Part shown: piece after piece, positions 53,755 to 63,079 of the stretch
Position numbering within the stretch: the first letter of the stretch is position 1
How the letters are laid out: each line of letters begins with the position of its first letter
Assembly: GCA_031292575.1 (NCBI GenBank)
Contig: JARLGX010000006.1
Location: forward strand, 1-64,000
Reading direction: 5' to 3'
From: Paludibacter sp.
Lineage (GTDB): Bacteria > Bacteroidota > Bacteroidia > Bacteroidales > Paludibacteraceae
DNA length: 64,000 bases
Made by a program: the position numbers and the translations under genes
The notes under the pieces: model-generated
What the model was told of the DNA's origin: nothing
What the model saw: only the letters and a program-made list of their open reading frames with translations
The model's database searches: none

Positions 53755-53842
53755 GTGCTAATAAACTAATATGTCAATTTGCAAATAAAATTTATTTGCA
53801 TTATCAATATTGGCACATTAGCACATTGATAAATTGACGTAT
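53755..53842. repeat. Inverted pair of 8-bp periodic repeats between tRNA genes
   Basis: On the + strand ATTGGCAC, ATTAGCAC, ATTGATAA and ATTGACGT follow one another in an 8-bp frame near the right end. The left part is the reverse complement of ATTGACAT, ATTAGTTT, ATTAGCAC and ATTACAAT. A hairpin GCAAATAAA/TTTATTTGC sits between them. The arrangement allows a long cruciform between tRNA-Gly and tRNA-Tyr. Confidence 0.65.
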
Positions 53843-53849
53843 TCTTTTG

Positions 53850-53932
53850 TGGGCAGTGAAGGATTCGAACCTCCGAAGTCGAAAGACAGCTGAGTTACAG
53901 TCAGCCCCAGTTGGCCACTTTGGTAACTGCCC
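53850..53932 (-). tRNA. tRNA-Tyr (anticodon GTA)
   Basis: The 83-nt class II tRNA has acceptor stem GGGCAGT / ACTGCCC, D-arm with GTGGCCAACTGGGGC, anticodon loop CTGTAAC, a long variable arm (TGTCTTTCGACTTCG region) and T-loop GGTTCGAATCC. CCA is not encoded. It should be transcribed first in a Tyr-Gly unit. Confidence 0.95.
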
Positions 53933-53953
53933 ATTATTTTTCCAAAAGCAGTG

Positions 53954-53961
53954 CAAAGATA
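53954..53961 (-). promoter_or_regulatory. -7 promoter element of tRNA-Tyr/tRNA-Gly unit
   Basis: On the - strand TATCTTTG lies about 22 bases before tRNA-Tyr, between it and the ribH stop codon. Confidence 0.6.
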
Positions 53962-53977
53962 GGCTTAAAAATCTAAA

Positions 53978-54472
53978 CTACCAAAGAATATTTGCCATTT
54001 TTATGGCTGTTGTGGCTGCTTCTACGCCTTTATTTCCATGTATTCCACTCGACCGATCGAGTGCTTGTTGTAAGGTATTGGTTGTGAGAACGCCAAAAAT
54101 AACTGGACAAGAATTTGCTCGTAGATTTAATTCTGTTATCCCTGAAGTGACACTTTGACACACATAATCGAAATGTGGTGTGTCACCCTGAATAACACAT
54201 CCAAGAACTATTATTGCATTATACTTTTCCGAACTCATTAATTGTTTTGCTGCAAATGTCAATTCAAATGTTCCCGGTACATGAACAACATTTATATTAT
54301 CTTCTTTAACTCCCACCAATACTAACGTGTCTATAGCACCCTGAAGCATTGTATGTGTAATTTTAGGATTCCAATCGGCAACGGCAATTGAATAATGCTG
54401 GTTCGAAACTGTTTCCTTATCAGGCATTAACTCTGCATTGTATTCGGATAGATTTTGATATTTAGTAGCCAT
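53978..54472 (-). CDS. ribH: 6,7-dimethyl-8-ribityllumazine synthase
   Basis: The 164-residue protein shows VADWNPKITHTMLQGAID, VVHVPGTFELTFAAKQL (catalytic region), IVLGCVIQGDTPHFDYVCQ and NTLQQALDRSSGIHGNKG. It condenses 5-amino-6-ribitylaminouracil with dihydroxybutanone phosphate and assembles into large capsids or pentamers. It is the only riboflavin gene in the window. No FMN riboswitch is visible upstream; a terminator separates it from the TPR gene. Confidence 0.97.
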   Translation of the reverse strand: MATKYQNLSEYNAELMPDKETVSNQHYSIAVADWNPKITHTMLQGAIDTLVLVGVKEDNINVVHVPGTFELTFAAKQLMSSEKYNAIIVLGCVIQGDTPHFDYVCQSVTSGITELNLRANSCPVIFGVLTTNTLQQALDRSSGIHGNKGVEAATTAIKMANILW

Positions 54473-54497
54473 ATTTTTATAAATTATTGTAGGTGTA

Positions 54498-54533
54498 TTA
54501 AAAAAGCTACTTCCTTTTACTGAAGCAGCTTTT
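54498..54533 (-). terminator. Terminator of TPR protein gene
   Basis: On the - strand AAAAGCTGCTTC pairs with GAAGTAGCTTTT (one mismatch) and is followed by a T run. Confidence 0.75.
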
Positions 54534-54558
54534 CATTTATTGATCGTTGTTTCAAAAA

Positions 54559-55236
54559 CTATTTTTGAACACGTGCAAGATATTTGTCAATATCAACAGC
54601 CTCAGCGCTTTTCGGATATTTATCTTTTATCTTAGTGTATTCTTTTTCTGCTTTTTCTGGTTGGTTAAGTGATTCATACACCAGACCTGCTTTTTTCAAA
54701 TATATAGGACTTATTACTGCGTTATCTTTATCAGCAGCTTTATCAAAATAGCCTATAGCTTTTGAAGTTTGACCCAATTCCACATAACAATCACCGATTA
54801 ATCCAATAACTGAAGTAGCAAAATAAGAGTCATCAGCACTATATTGAGTTAGGTATTTAATCGCATTATCATATTGTCCTAATTTATAATAACAGATACC
54901 TGCATAAGCACCTGCAAGTTTACCAGAGGCAGTGATTCCATATTCCGATGTAATTTCTTTAAAACCGACAGATTCTATTCCATTACCTTCAAGTGCAACA
55001 CGGAATGAATCTTTTGCGAAAAAGGCCTGGGCTTTATACATTTCATTTTCAGCTGCTACTTCTCTTGGTTGCAAATAAAAATTACGAAATGACAAGGCTA
55101 ATAATACAATAAGTACAACTGCACCAACTCCAAATATTATCTGTTTTTGGTATTTTTCAATAAACGCTTCTGTAGAAGTTAACGCATGCTCCACATTTAC
55201 TAATTCGTCGTGTTTTTTTTCCTCTTTTTTCGACAT
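54559..55236 (-). CDS. Membrane-anchored tetratricopeptide repeat protein
   Basis: The 225-residue protein has a charged N-terminal tail, one membrane segment (IIFGVGAVVLIVLLALSF, residues about 34-51) and TPR-like repeats, for example GICYYKLGQYDNAIKYLTQY, IGDCYVELGQTSKAIGYFDKA and AGLVYESLNQPEKAEKEYTK. The layout is like YfgM-type ancillary factors of the Sec translocon, with the repeats outside the cytoplasm. A specific partner is not known. It may be the upstream gene of ribH, but a terminator lies between. Confidence 0.85.
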   Translation of the reverse strand: MSKKEEKKHDELVNVEHALTSTEAFIEKYQKQIIFGVGAVVLIVLLALSFRNFYLQPREVAAENEMYKAQAFFAKDSFRVALEGNGIESVGFKEITSEYGITASGKLAGAYAGICYYKLGQYDNAIKYLTQYSADDSYFATSVIGLIGDCYVELGQTSKAIGYFDKAADKDNAVISPIYLKKAGLVYESLNQPEKAEKEYTKIKDKYPKSAEAVDIDKYLARVQK

Positions 55237-55442
55237 AAAATTATATTATTAATTTCTTTTTGTTAATTCGGTTTTTTAATCAGAATTGCAAAAGTAGATA
55301 TTTTCTTTTAGATAACGAAATTTTAGCTTGTGTTTTTTTAAACCGCATTTTAAAAGATGGCTTAGACGTTAAAATACCATACAAAGTTGCATTTTAACTC
55401 TATAATATTGTTTAAAACCGAATACTTTCGAAAATAATGCTA

Positions 55443-55450
55443 TATATTTG
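55443..55450 (+). promoter_or_regulatory. -7 promoter element of structured RNA
   Basis: TATATTTG matches TAnnTTTG and places a transcription start near 55457, just before the first arm of the long closing stem. Confidence 0.6.
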
Positions 55451-55456
55451 CAGCAT

Positions 55457-55642
55457 AGAAAAGCTAACCGCATTGTTCTGAGATTGGAAAACTCAACGTT
55501 AAAAAAATTAACGAGTAATGTTCGGTTTTTAATGGCGGGCTGCGCCTCCGGGTATCCTTTATGGACGGCAGATTACAACGAGAACCAACACCTCAAATCC
55601 TATTTATAGGAGTTTTCTCAACTAACGGCAATGCGGTTTTTT
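55457..55642 (+). ncRNA. Structured RNA, candidate 6S RNA
   Basis: The transcript of about 185 nt is closed by a perfect 10-bp stem, AACCGCATTG (55466-55475) with CAATGCGGTT (55629-55638), and T residues follow. Inside, GAAAAC (55487-55492) pairs with GTTTTC (55612-55617). A central bubble then carries small hairpins on both sides (CGTTAA/TTAACG at 55497-55513; TCCTA/TAGGA at 55598-55611). A terminal domain starts with GTAAT/ATTAC. Length, long closing stem and central bubble are those of 6S RNA, which mimics an open promoter and binds RNA polymerase. Identity as 6S is inferred. Confidence 0.55.
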
Positions 55643-58600
55643 CACCTACCTACCTCTGATAAAATTTTCCATGCTGTTTCAACTGTTTTGACATCTGAAA
55701 ACACTACAGAACGTCTCATATTTTTTTCACGCAATTGGCATCTACGCGGATGAGTGGTCATATATTGTAACAAACTTCCGAAAACTTCTGAATGATAATA
55801 AGGCGATTGCGGATTTGAAACCAGGAAGGCTGACATTGATTCATTTTTTAGTACCAATTTTTCAATTCCAAACCGCATGGCCAGCCAACGTAATCGGACT
55901 ACTAAAATCAGACTTTGACCTTCAGGCGGAATTTTTCCAAATCGGTCTTCCAACCGTTTTTCAAACTCAATTAATCCTGACTCAGTTTCAATATTATCCA
56001 ATTCACGATATAAACTGATTCGTTCCGAAACATTTTCGATATAATTTGCAGAGAACAGCACTTCTAAATCTGAATCAATCTGACAATCAGTTACAAATGC
56101 TGTTGTTGATTCACTTTCTATGCGTTCGTCAGCGTATAAATCGGCAAATTCTTCATCTTTCAATTCATGAACTGCTTCATTAAGAATTTTTTGATATGTT
56201 TCGTAGCCCAAATCGGCAATAAAACCGCTTTGCTCTGCCCCAAGCATATTTCCGGCTCCACGAATGTCTAAATCTTGCATCGCAATATTAAATCCACTTC
56301 CTAATTCGGCAAAAGTTTCTATCGCTTGCAAACGTCGGCGAGCTTCAGGAGTTAAAAGACTCATTTCTGGAGCTATTAAATAGCAAAAAGCTTTACGGTT
56401 ACTGCGTCCTACCCTACCTCTTAACTGGTGCAAATCACTTAATCCGAAATTATGAGCGTTATTTATGATAATTGTATTGACACTTGGAATATCAATTCCA
56501 GATTCAATAATGGTTGTTGCAACTAATACATCATATTCATAATCTATAAAATCAACGATTACTTCTTCTAGTTTATCTGCAGGCATTTGTCCATGACCAA
56601 CTGCTACCCTACAACCGGGAACTAGCCTTTTGATCATGTTTTCAATTACATAAATATTCTGAATGCGATTGTTTACAAAGAAAACTTGTCCGTTACGGTT
56701 CATTTCTATCTGAATTGCTTCACGAATTACATCTTCATCAAATAAATGTATTTCTGTCTGAACAGGGTAACGGTTTGGTGGAGGAGTATTTATTATGGAT
56801 AAATCGCGAGCGCCCATTAATGAAAACTGCAAAGTTCGGGGAATGGGAGTTGCAGTCATTGTAAGCGTATCCACATTCACTTTCATTTCTTTTAATTTTT
56901 CCTTAACAGTTACGCCGAATTTTTGTTCTTCGTCAATAATAAGAAGACCCAAATCGTTAAATTTTACCGATTTCCCTACCAGTTTATGAGTACCGATCAC
57001 AATATCTACCTGACCTTTTGTAAGTCTTTCAAGTACATCACTTGTTTGTTTACTTGTTCTTGCCCTACTAAGATATTCAATTGTGCAAGGGAAGTCTTTT
57101 AATCGCTCTTTAAACGTGTTATAATGCTGCAAGGCAAGCACAGTTGTTGGCACTAGCACTGCAACTTGTTTGCTGTCAGTCACTGCCTTAAAGGCGGCTC
57201 TGATTGCTATTTCAGTTTTACCAAAACCAACATCTCCGCATACCAACCGGTCCATTGGCAGGGAAGATTCCATATCTTTTTTTACATCTGCAGTAGATTT
57301 TACCTGATCGGGAGTGTCTTCGTAAATAAAAGATGCTTCGAGCTCCTGTTGCAAATAACTATCCGGCGAAAATTGAAAACCTTGTTCCGCTTTTCGTTTG
57401 GCATAGAGTTTAATCAGTTCACGGGCTATATCTTTTACTTTGGTCTTTGTACGCTCTTTCAGTCGTTCCCAGGCACCTGACCCTAATTTATTTATTCTGG
57501 GCGATTCACCTTCTTTTCCTTTGTATTTTGATATGCGATGCAGCGCGTGGATACTTACAAATATAATGTCGTCATCTTTGTAGACGAGCTTCACCATTTC
57601 TTGCATTTTTCCGTTTACATTTGTTCTTACCAGTCCACCAAAAGTACCAACTCCATGATCCACATGAACCATATAATCACCTACCTGAAACTGGTTTAAC
57701 TCTTTAAGAGTCATAACCACTTTACCTAAACGAGTTTTATCGGTTTTAAGCTGGAATTTATGAAAACGGTCGAATATCTGATGATCGGTGTAACACAACA
57801 ATGATAAATCATGATCGATAAAACCTTCGTGCAACGTATTTTTAATAGGTTGAAATGGAATTGCATCTCCACGATCTTTAAATATCGCTGCAATCCGGTC
57901 AGTTTGTTTTGCGCTATCACTTAGTATATAAAGTTTATATCCATCGTTTATCCATTTTGTAAGATTTTCACTCACCAAATCAAAATTTTTATGAAAAATA
58001 GGTTGTGGCGATGTATTAAATGAAATTGTAGTTTTATGTTGAAAATGAGCTTTTTCACCCCATTCCATCTTGCGAAATAATTGAATTTGATCCATAAACT
58101 GGTCACCAGTAATTTGCGTTTTAGCCAAATGAGGAGTTTTATGTTCCACCTCATTCGCTTTCACCAATGCTTCATTGTACAACTGATTAATGCGTTCACG
58201 TACAAATGAAACATTAGAAAAACTAAACCAGGTATTTGCAGGTGTAAATTCAAAAAGTGAGACATGAGGAGAGGCAGTGTCAAGCTGTAAATCAGGAATG
58301 ATGATGATTTCAGTCTTCTTTTCTTGCGAAAGTTGGGTTTCAATGTCAAAAATACGGATAGATTCGACTTCATCACCAAAAAAATCACATCGATATGGCA
58401 ATTCGTTGGCAAATGAAAATATATCTACAATACTACCCCGCACCGAAAACTGCCCTGGCTCATAAACAAAGTCAACCCGCTCAAAATGGTACTCTGTGAG
58501 CATTTCCACGATGAAGTCAATACTCAAATTTTCCCCAACATGCATTCTTAACATCCGGCTTTGCATACTTTTGGCCGAAACAACTTTTTGCATCAACGAT

Positions 58601-58977
58601 TCAGGTGAAGTTACAATTACACACGGATGTTTGGTGTTGGCCAACTGATTCAATACTTCTGTACGAAGTATTTCATTCGATGTGTCCAACTGTGATAATT
58701 TAATTGCTCTTTTAAAAGACGATGGATAGTAAAAAACATCTTCAATTGAGAGCAACTGTTTTAAATCATTATAAAGATAAGCAGCTTCATCGGGGTCATC
58801 CATAACCAAAATATGGGTATTGGGATGTGCTTTAAAAAGCGAAGCAACTGCAATAGCAGATGATGAGCCACTCAAACCGGAAATTTTTAAATTCGGTTCG
58901 AGTGAAGAAGCCCAGTTTACAAGTGCTTTAACTTGTGGATGGTGAGCATAAAGTTGTTGAAAATCGGAAAGAATCAA
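55642..58977 (-). CDS. mfd: Transcription-repair coupling factor
   Basis: The 1111-residue protein has the UvrB-like N-terminal module (VYEPGQFSVRGSIVDIFSF), the RNA polymerase-interacting domain (FQVGDYMVHVDHGVGTFGG, about residue 430), RecG-like translocase motors with Walker A CGDVGFGKTEIAIRAAF (about 580), LLIIDEEQKFGV and TATPIPRTL, LRGRVGRSNRKAFCYL (motif VI), and the C-terminal TRCF domain. Mfd removes stalled polymerase and recruits UvrA. Its stop codon abuts the end of the convergent structured RNA. Confidence 0.98.
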   Translation of the reverse strand: MILSDFQQLYAHHPQVKALVNWASSLEPNLKISGLSGSSSAIAVASLFKAHPNTHILVMDDPDEAAYLYNDLKQLLSIEDVFYYPSSFKRAIKLSQLDTSNEILRTEVLNQLANTKHPCVIVTSPESLMQKVVSAKSMQSRMLRMHVGENLSIDFIVEMLTEYHFERVDFVYEPGQFSVRGSIVDIFSFANELPYRCDFFGDEVESIRIFDIETQLSQEKKTEIIIIPDLQLDTASPHVSLFEFTPANTWFSFSNVSFVRERINQLYNEALVKANEVEHKTPHLAKTQITGDQFMDQIQLFRKMEWGEKAHFQHKTTISFNTSPQPIFHKNFDLVSENLTKWINDGYKLYILSDSAKQTDRIAAIFKDRGDAIPFQPIKNTLHEGFIDHDLSLLCYTDHQIFDRFHKFQLKTDKTRLGKVVMTLKELNQFQVGDYMVHVDHGVGTFGGLVRTNVNGKMQEMVKLVYKDDDIIFVSIHALHRISKYKGKEGESPRINKLGSGAWERLKERTKTKVKDIARELIKLYAKRKAEQGFQFSPDSYLQQELEASFIYEDTPDQVKSTADVKKDMESSLPMDRLVCGDVGFGKTEIAIRAAFKAVTDSKQVAVLVPTTVLALQHYNTFKERLKDFPCTIEYLSRARTSKQTSDVLERLTKGQVDIVIGTHKLVGKSVKFNDLGLLIIDEEQKFGVTVKEKLKEMKVNVDTLTMTATPIPRTLQFSLMGARDLSIINTPPPNRYPVQTEIHLFDEDVIREAIQIEMNRNGQVFFVNNRIQNIYVIENMIKRLVPGCRVAVGHGQMPADKLEEVIVDFIDYEYDVLVATTIIESGIDIPSVNTIIINNAHNFGLSDLHQLRGRVGRSNRKAFCYLIAPEMSLLTPEARRRLQAIETFAELGSGFNIAMQDLDIRGAGNMLGAEQSGFIADLGYETYQKILNEAVHELKDEEFADLYADERIESESTTAFVTDCQIDSDLEVLFSANYIENVSERISLYRELDNIETESGLIEFEKRLEDRFGKIPPEGQSLILVVRLRWLAMRFGIEKLVLKNESMSAFLVSNPQSPYYHSEVFGSLLQYMTTHPRRCQLREKNMRRSVVFSDVKTVETAWKILSEVGR

Positions 58978-59774
58978 TGTTTCGTTTTATAACTGTTTAT
59001 TTTTTAAACTTAAATCCTCTGGCAGTTTCAATTCTTTTGAATAATGACAGACTTTAAATCAATTTATATGTGTGTATTTTCAAACAAAGCACTGAATTTA
59101 ATTACCTTAAATAATATCATCAGGCAATAACATGAGTTGTTATGAATCTATTAGCAGGTCAGGCATCTATTTTTTATAAATTCTACAAAAGAAATCTATG
59201 TATAATTCTTTATAGAAAGCTTCAGTAAAAATTTAGGCAAAGGTAGTCTTTTTTTGATTAAACTGAAATGTACGAAAGTTTAGATTAATGGATGGAATCT
59301 GTTTAATTGTTATATTACTGTTTCATTTGACCCAACAGGTATTAAAAAGAAAATATATTTTTTAATTACATATATTTTATCCTTAACATAGCAATTTAGA
59401 TAATAAATTTCAATTAATAATCAAAAACAGTCCAGTTAACTAATTATTTCTAAAATTCTTATTTAAATAATTTCAAATCGAAACTTTAGTATAAATTTTT
59501 GTTTTTAAAAACAAAAACCTGTCATTTTTAAACAACAAATTGTTGATAAATATTCATGAATTTGACATTACTCTTAACAAGAAATGTGTTACATTTGTCC
59601 AAACTACTAATAAAATCAAAACTAAGTTTAATTGGTTTAACAATTAATTGATTAAAAAAATAAACTTATATCAATTAAAAGGCCGCAAAACAGTTATTTC
59701 AAGAACAAATAATATCTATTCTTTTTAAAATAATTATCAATTAAATACTAAGTAATAACAAAAAAAACTATTTT
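58978..59774. other. Long AT-rich region upstream of TonB receptor gene
   Basis: About 0.8 kb carries no convincing ORF. TACATTTG at 59590-59597 fits the -7 consensus on the + strand, about 180 bases before the receptor start, so a long 5' leader is likely. TTTGACATT at 59561 may be its upstream promoter element, although the spacing is wide. The leader ends in a poly-A tract before the ATG. No known riboswitch is recognised. Confidence 0.4.
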
Positions 59775-62700
59775 ATGATTAAACAAATTAAGTTTTTAGT
59801 ATTTGCATTATTGTTGTTTTTTACCTCAACGATGATTGCACAGGTAACTACATCCGGTATTTACGGAAAAGTGAGTTCAAATGGTGAACCAATTATTGGT
59901 GCTACTGTAATTGCTACACACACTCCCTCGGGAACTACTTATGGAGCTGTAACGAACGAAAAAGGACGCTATTTTATCCAGGGTATGCGTGTAGGTGGTC
60001 CATACACGATTGTAATTTCTTATATCGGTTACAATAAAGTTGAGTTTACTGATGTTCAACTTGGACTTGGTGAAACATCAACTTACGATGCATTATTAAA
60101 GGAATCTGCAAGACAACTTGGCGAAGTAATTATTAAGGGCAACTCAGGAGTTAAAAATGCTGCGGGAGGTGCTGCAAGCAACTTTAATGAACAACAAATC
60201 ACCAATAGTCCTACCATTGACCGTAGTATCTACGACATTGCTAAGATGTCACCATTAGTTTCCATATCCAAAATCGGAGGTATCTCTATTGCAGGTTCAA
60301 ATAACCGTTACAATTCTTTCCAGATTGACGGTATGGTAAGTAATGACGTATTCGGACTTGCGGGTTCGGGCACTAACGGTGGACAAACAAGTGCCAATCC
60401 TATTTCTCTGGATGCTATTCAGGAAATTCAGGTAGTTATTGCTCCATTCGATGTTCGTCAAAGCGGTTTTACCGGTGGTGGTATTAATGCAATCACTAAA
60501 TCAGGTACTAACAAGTTTAAAGGGTCTGCTTATGGTTATTACACTGACCAAAACATGTACAGTAACTGGAGTCAGGTAAAAGATACTGTTTCAAAATTGA
60601 CTCAGGAATCGACAAAAACAATCGGTTTCACATTTGGCGGACCGATTATTAAAGATAAGTTATTCTTCTTCGCAAGTGCTGAATACAAATACGATTCTTA
60701 TCCTTCAAGCTATTATCCGGGATATATTCCTGCCTATATTTCGACAGCCGAAGCAAAAACTATTGACGACAGATATTCCTCAGTTACCGGTTTTAACGAC
60801 ACTTACGGGAGAAGAAACCTTAACACGCAAGGATTGTCACTTTTAGGACGTATTGACTGGAACATAAATCAAAATAATAAATTTTCATTTCGTTACCAAT
60901 TAAATGATTCTTACAAAGATATTAATGGTTCGGGTGGTACAAGTTTTTATTTTAATAACAGCGGATACAGAATGATTGACAAAACAAATTCATTTGTTGC
61001 TGAATTAAATTCACATATCAACAATTCGTTGTACAACGAGGCCCGTGCTGGAGTTACTTTTGTACGTGACAACAGAGAAGTACCTTACCAAGGTCCAACG
61101 GTAACTATTAATAATCTCGGTGGTACATATAACTCAACTACCAACTCATGGAGCACAGGAAAATACAGTGCCAATATAGGGACAGAATACTCTTCGGGTG
61201 CCAATGTGTTGAATCAGGATATTTATACCATTGAAGACAACTTGTCGTGGTACAAGGGTGACCACACCTTCACTTTTGGTACTCACAACGAGCTTTATAA
61301 TATGTACAACCTGTTTATTCAGGCAAGTAACGGTGCTTATACTTTCAATTCTTTGAACGATTTTCTGGCTAATAACACAAAACAATTTGTTTACAATTAT
61401 TCTGATTATGCCCTCACAGGTAGCTACAAATGGGCAGCTACAGTTAAAGCAGGAGAATTTGGAGCGTATGCTCAGGACAAATGGAATATATCAAACAATT
61501 TAAACGTAACTTATGGCGTTCGGTTTGATTTACCAATGGCTTTCAATTCGCCAAGCGTGGATTCGACATTTAATGCAAGCAGTTATGCTACAACTTATGG
61601 TGTGAAAGTGGGTGAAGTTCCATCTCCGAAAATCATGATTTCACCACGCATTGGATTCCGTTGGTATACCGACGATAGCCATAATACATTGCTTCGTGGT
61701 GGAACAGGACTGTTTACCGGACGTGTGCCTTTTGTATGGTTGTCAAACGTATGGAGCAATACCGGAATGGAAATGAAAGGTACTACTATTAACACAAGTG
61801 CACCTTCATTTGCAACTTATTGGAATAATCCGATTGGCGCCATGCAATCGGCAACAGGTACAGCTTCGAAACCAACAATTAATACGGTATCGAAAGACTT
61901 TAAATATCCACAAGTATTCCGTTCAAATTTAGCTTTAGAACAAGTATTGCCGGGTGATGTAAAAATGACATTGGAAGGATTATTCTCCAAAACAATGAAT
62001 AATGTTTTGTTCCAAAACTTGGCGCTGACCGACAACGGTAAAAAAGTGTATGCAGTAAGTACCGATGATGCAAATTCAGCTACTACTTATTTCTCGAGAA
62101 ATGCAGGCAGCTATTATGCAATTATTAATTTAAAAAACACCAATAAAGGGTACACTTACTCTTTAAGTAGCAAATTTGAAAAGAGCTTCAATTTTGGTCT
62201 TGACCTGATGGCAAGTTATACATTTGGTCATGCTTATTCGGTTAACGATGGAACTAGTTCTGTAGCTTATTCCAACTGGAAATACAACTACTCAATCAAC
62301 CCAAATGATCCGAACGAACTATCTTATTCTATATTCGATGTTCCAAACAGGGTATTGGCTTCTGCTACCTATACTACTCCTAAATATGCTAATGGACGTT
62401 TGGCTACGGTAGTGTCATTGATTTACAATGGATCGAACGGTATGCGTTACAGTTTGACCATGAATGAATCTGCCGATTTCAACAACGACGGACAGTATGG
62501 TAATTCGCAACTTTATATTCCAACAATTGCAGAATTGGATAAAATGACATTTGTTTCTCCGACTGACAAAACAAGTTTTGCTAACTGGATTGCAAACGAT
62601 TCTTATGCCAAAGATCATCGCGGAATGTATGCTCCACGTTATTCGAACAGTGCTCCATGGGAAAATCATTTTGACCTTCATTTGGCCGAAGATTTCTTCT

Positions 62701-62948
62701 ACCTGAAGAACAAAGGTGAAAAAATCTCCCTCACATTTGATATTATGAACATTGGTAATATGATTAACCACAATTGGGGAACGGTTTATTCAAGCACTTA
62801 TAATGTAACTCCGCTTAAAGTAACCAAACTTACCGCTGATGCAAATGGGAATCAGGTTCCTACTTATTCCTATCAGAGTACTCAAGTGTACGTAAGCGAT
62901 TTCTTAAGCCGTTGGCATGGTCAAATTGGTCTGAGAGTAACATTCTAA
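59775..62948 (+). CDS. TonB-dependent receptor, Oar-like
   Basis: The 1057-residue outer-membrane protein has a signal peptide (FLVFALLLFFTSTMIAQ) and a carboxypeptidase-regulatory-like domain (SGIYGKVSSNGEPIIGATVIA, residues about 27-105). A plug follows (NEQQITNSPTIDRSIYDIAK, FDVRQSGFTGGGINAITKSGT), then a beta-barrel ending in aromatic GQIGLRVTF. This is the Oar-like branch of TonB receptors, typically without a SusD partner; none is adjacent. Substrate is unknown; such receptors are abundant and sometimes linked to peptides or proteins. The gene is monocistronic. Confidence 0.92.
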   Translation: MIKQIKFLVFALLLFFTSTMIAQVTTSGIYGKVSSNGEPIIGATVIATHTPSGTTYGAVTNEKGRYFIQGMRVGGPYTIVISYIGYNKVEFTDVQLGLGETSTYDALLKESARQLGEVIIKGNSGVKNAAGGAASNFNEQQITNSPTIDRSIYDIAKMSPLVSISKIGGISIAGSNNRYNSFQIDGMVSNDVFGLAGSGTNGGQTSANPISLDAIQEIQVVIAPFDVRQSGFTGGGINAITKSGTNKFKGSAYGYYTDQNMYSNWSQVKDTVSKLTQESTKTIGFTFGGPIIKDKLFFFASAEYKYDSYPSSYYPGYIPAYISTAEAKTIDDRYSSVTGFNDTYGRRNLNTQGLSLLGRIDWNINQNNKFSFRYQLNDSYKDINGSGGTSFYFNNSGYRMIDKTNSFVAELNSHINNSLYNEARAGVTFVRDNREVPYQGPTVTINNLGGTYNSTTNSWSTGKYSANIGTEYSSGANVLNQDIYTIEDNLSWYKGDHTFTFGTHNELYNMYNLFIQASNGAYTFNSLNDFLANNTKQFVYNYSDYALTGSYKWAATVKAGEFGAYAQDKWNISNNLNVTYGVRFDLPMAFNSPSVDSTFNASSYATTYGVKVGEVPSPKIMISPRIGFRWYTDDSHNTLLRGGTGLFTGRVPFVWLSNVWSNTGMEMKGTTINTSAPSFATYWNNPIGAMQSATGTASKPTINTVSKDFKYPQVFRSNLALEQVLPGDVKMTLEGLFSKTMNNVLFQNLALTDNGKKVYAVSTDDANSATTYFSRNAGSYYAIINLKNTNKGYTYSLSSKFEKSFNFGLDLMASYTFGHAYSVNDGTSSVAYSNWKYNYSINPNDPNELSYSIFDVPNRVLASATYTTPKYANGRLATVVSLIYNGSNGMRYSLTMNESADFNNDGQYGNSQLYIPTIAELDKMTFVSPTDKTSFANWIANDSYAKDHRGMYAPRYSNSAPWENHFDLHLAEDFFYLKNKGEKISLTFDIMNIGNMINHNWGTVYSSTYNVTPLKVTKLTADANGNQVPTYSYQSTQVYVSDFLSRWHGQIGLRVTF

Positions 62949-62969
62949 CAAAAACCAATAAATCATTTT

Positions 62970-63004
62970 AAAGGAGAGTGTCATTTGGCATTCTCCTTTT
63001 TTTT
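62970..63004 (+). terminator. Terminator of TonB receptor gene
   Basis: AAGGAGA and TCTCCTT arms with further TG/CA pairing are followed by eight T residues. Confidence 0.85.
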
Positions 63005-63033
63005 AATTAGTCGTTTTTCCTTTCATCACAATC

Positions 63034-63074
63034 AAAAAAAATCCCCTCGTGGTTTCATTACCATGAGGGGATTT
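63034..63074 (-). terminator. Terminator of the following - strand gene
   Basis: AAATCCCCTCATGGT (- strand) pairs with ACCACGAGGGGATTT, one mismatch-like position in 15, followed by a T run on the - strand. Confidence 0.85.
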
Positions 63075-63079
63075 CTAAT

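Noticed and set aside
53847-54158. 103-codon ORF on the + strand
   Set aside because: It runs antisense through tRNA-Tyr and the end of ribH.
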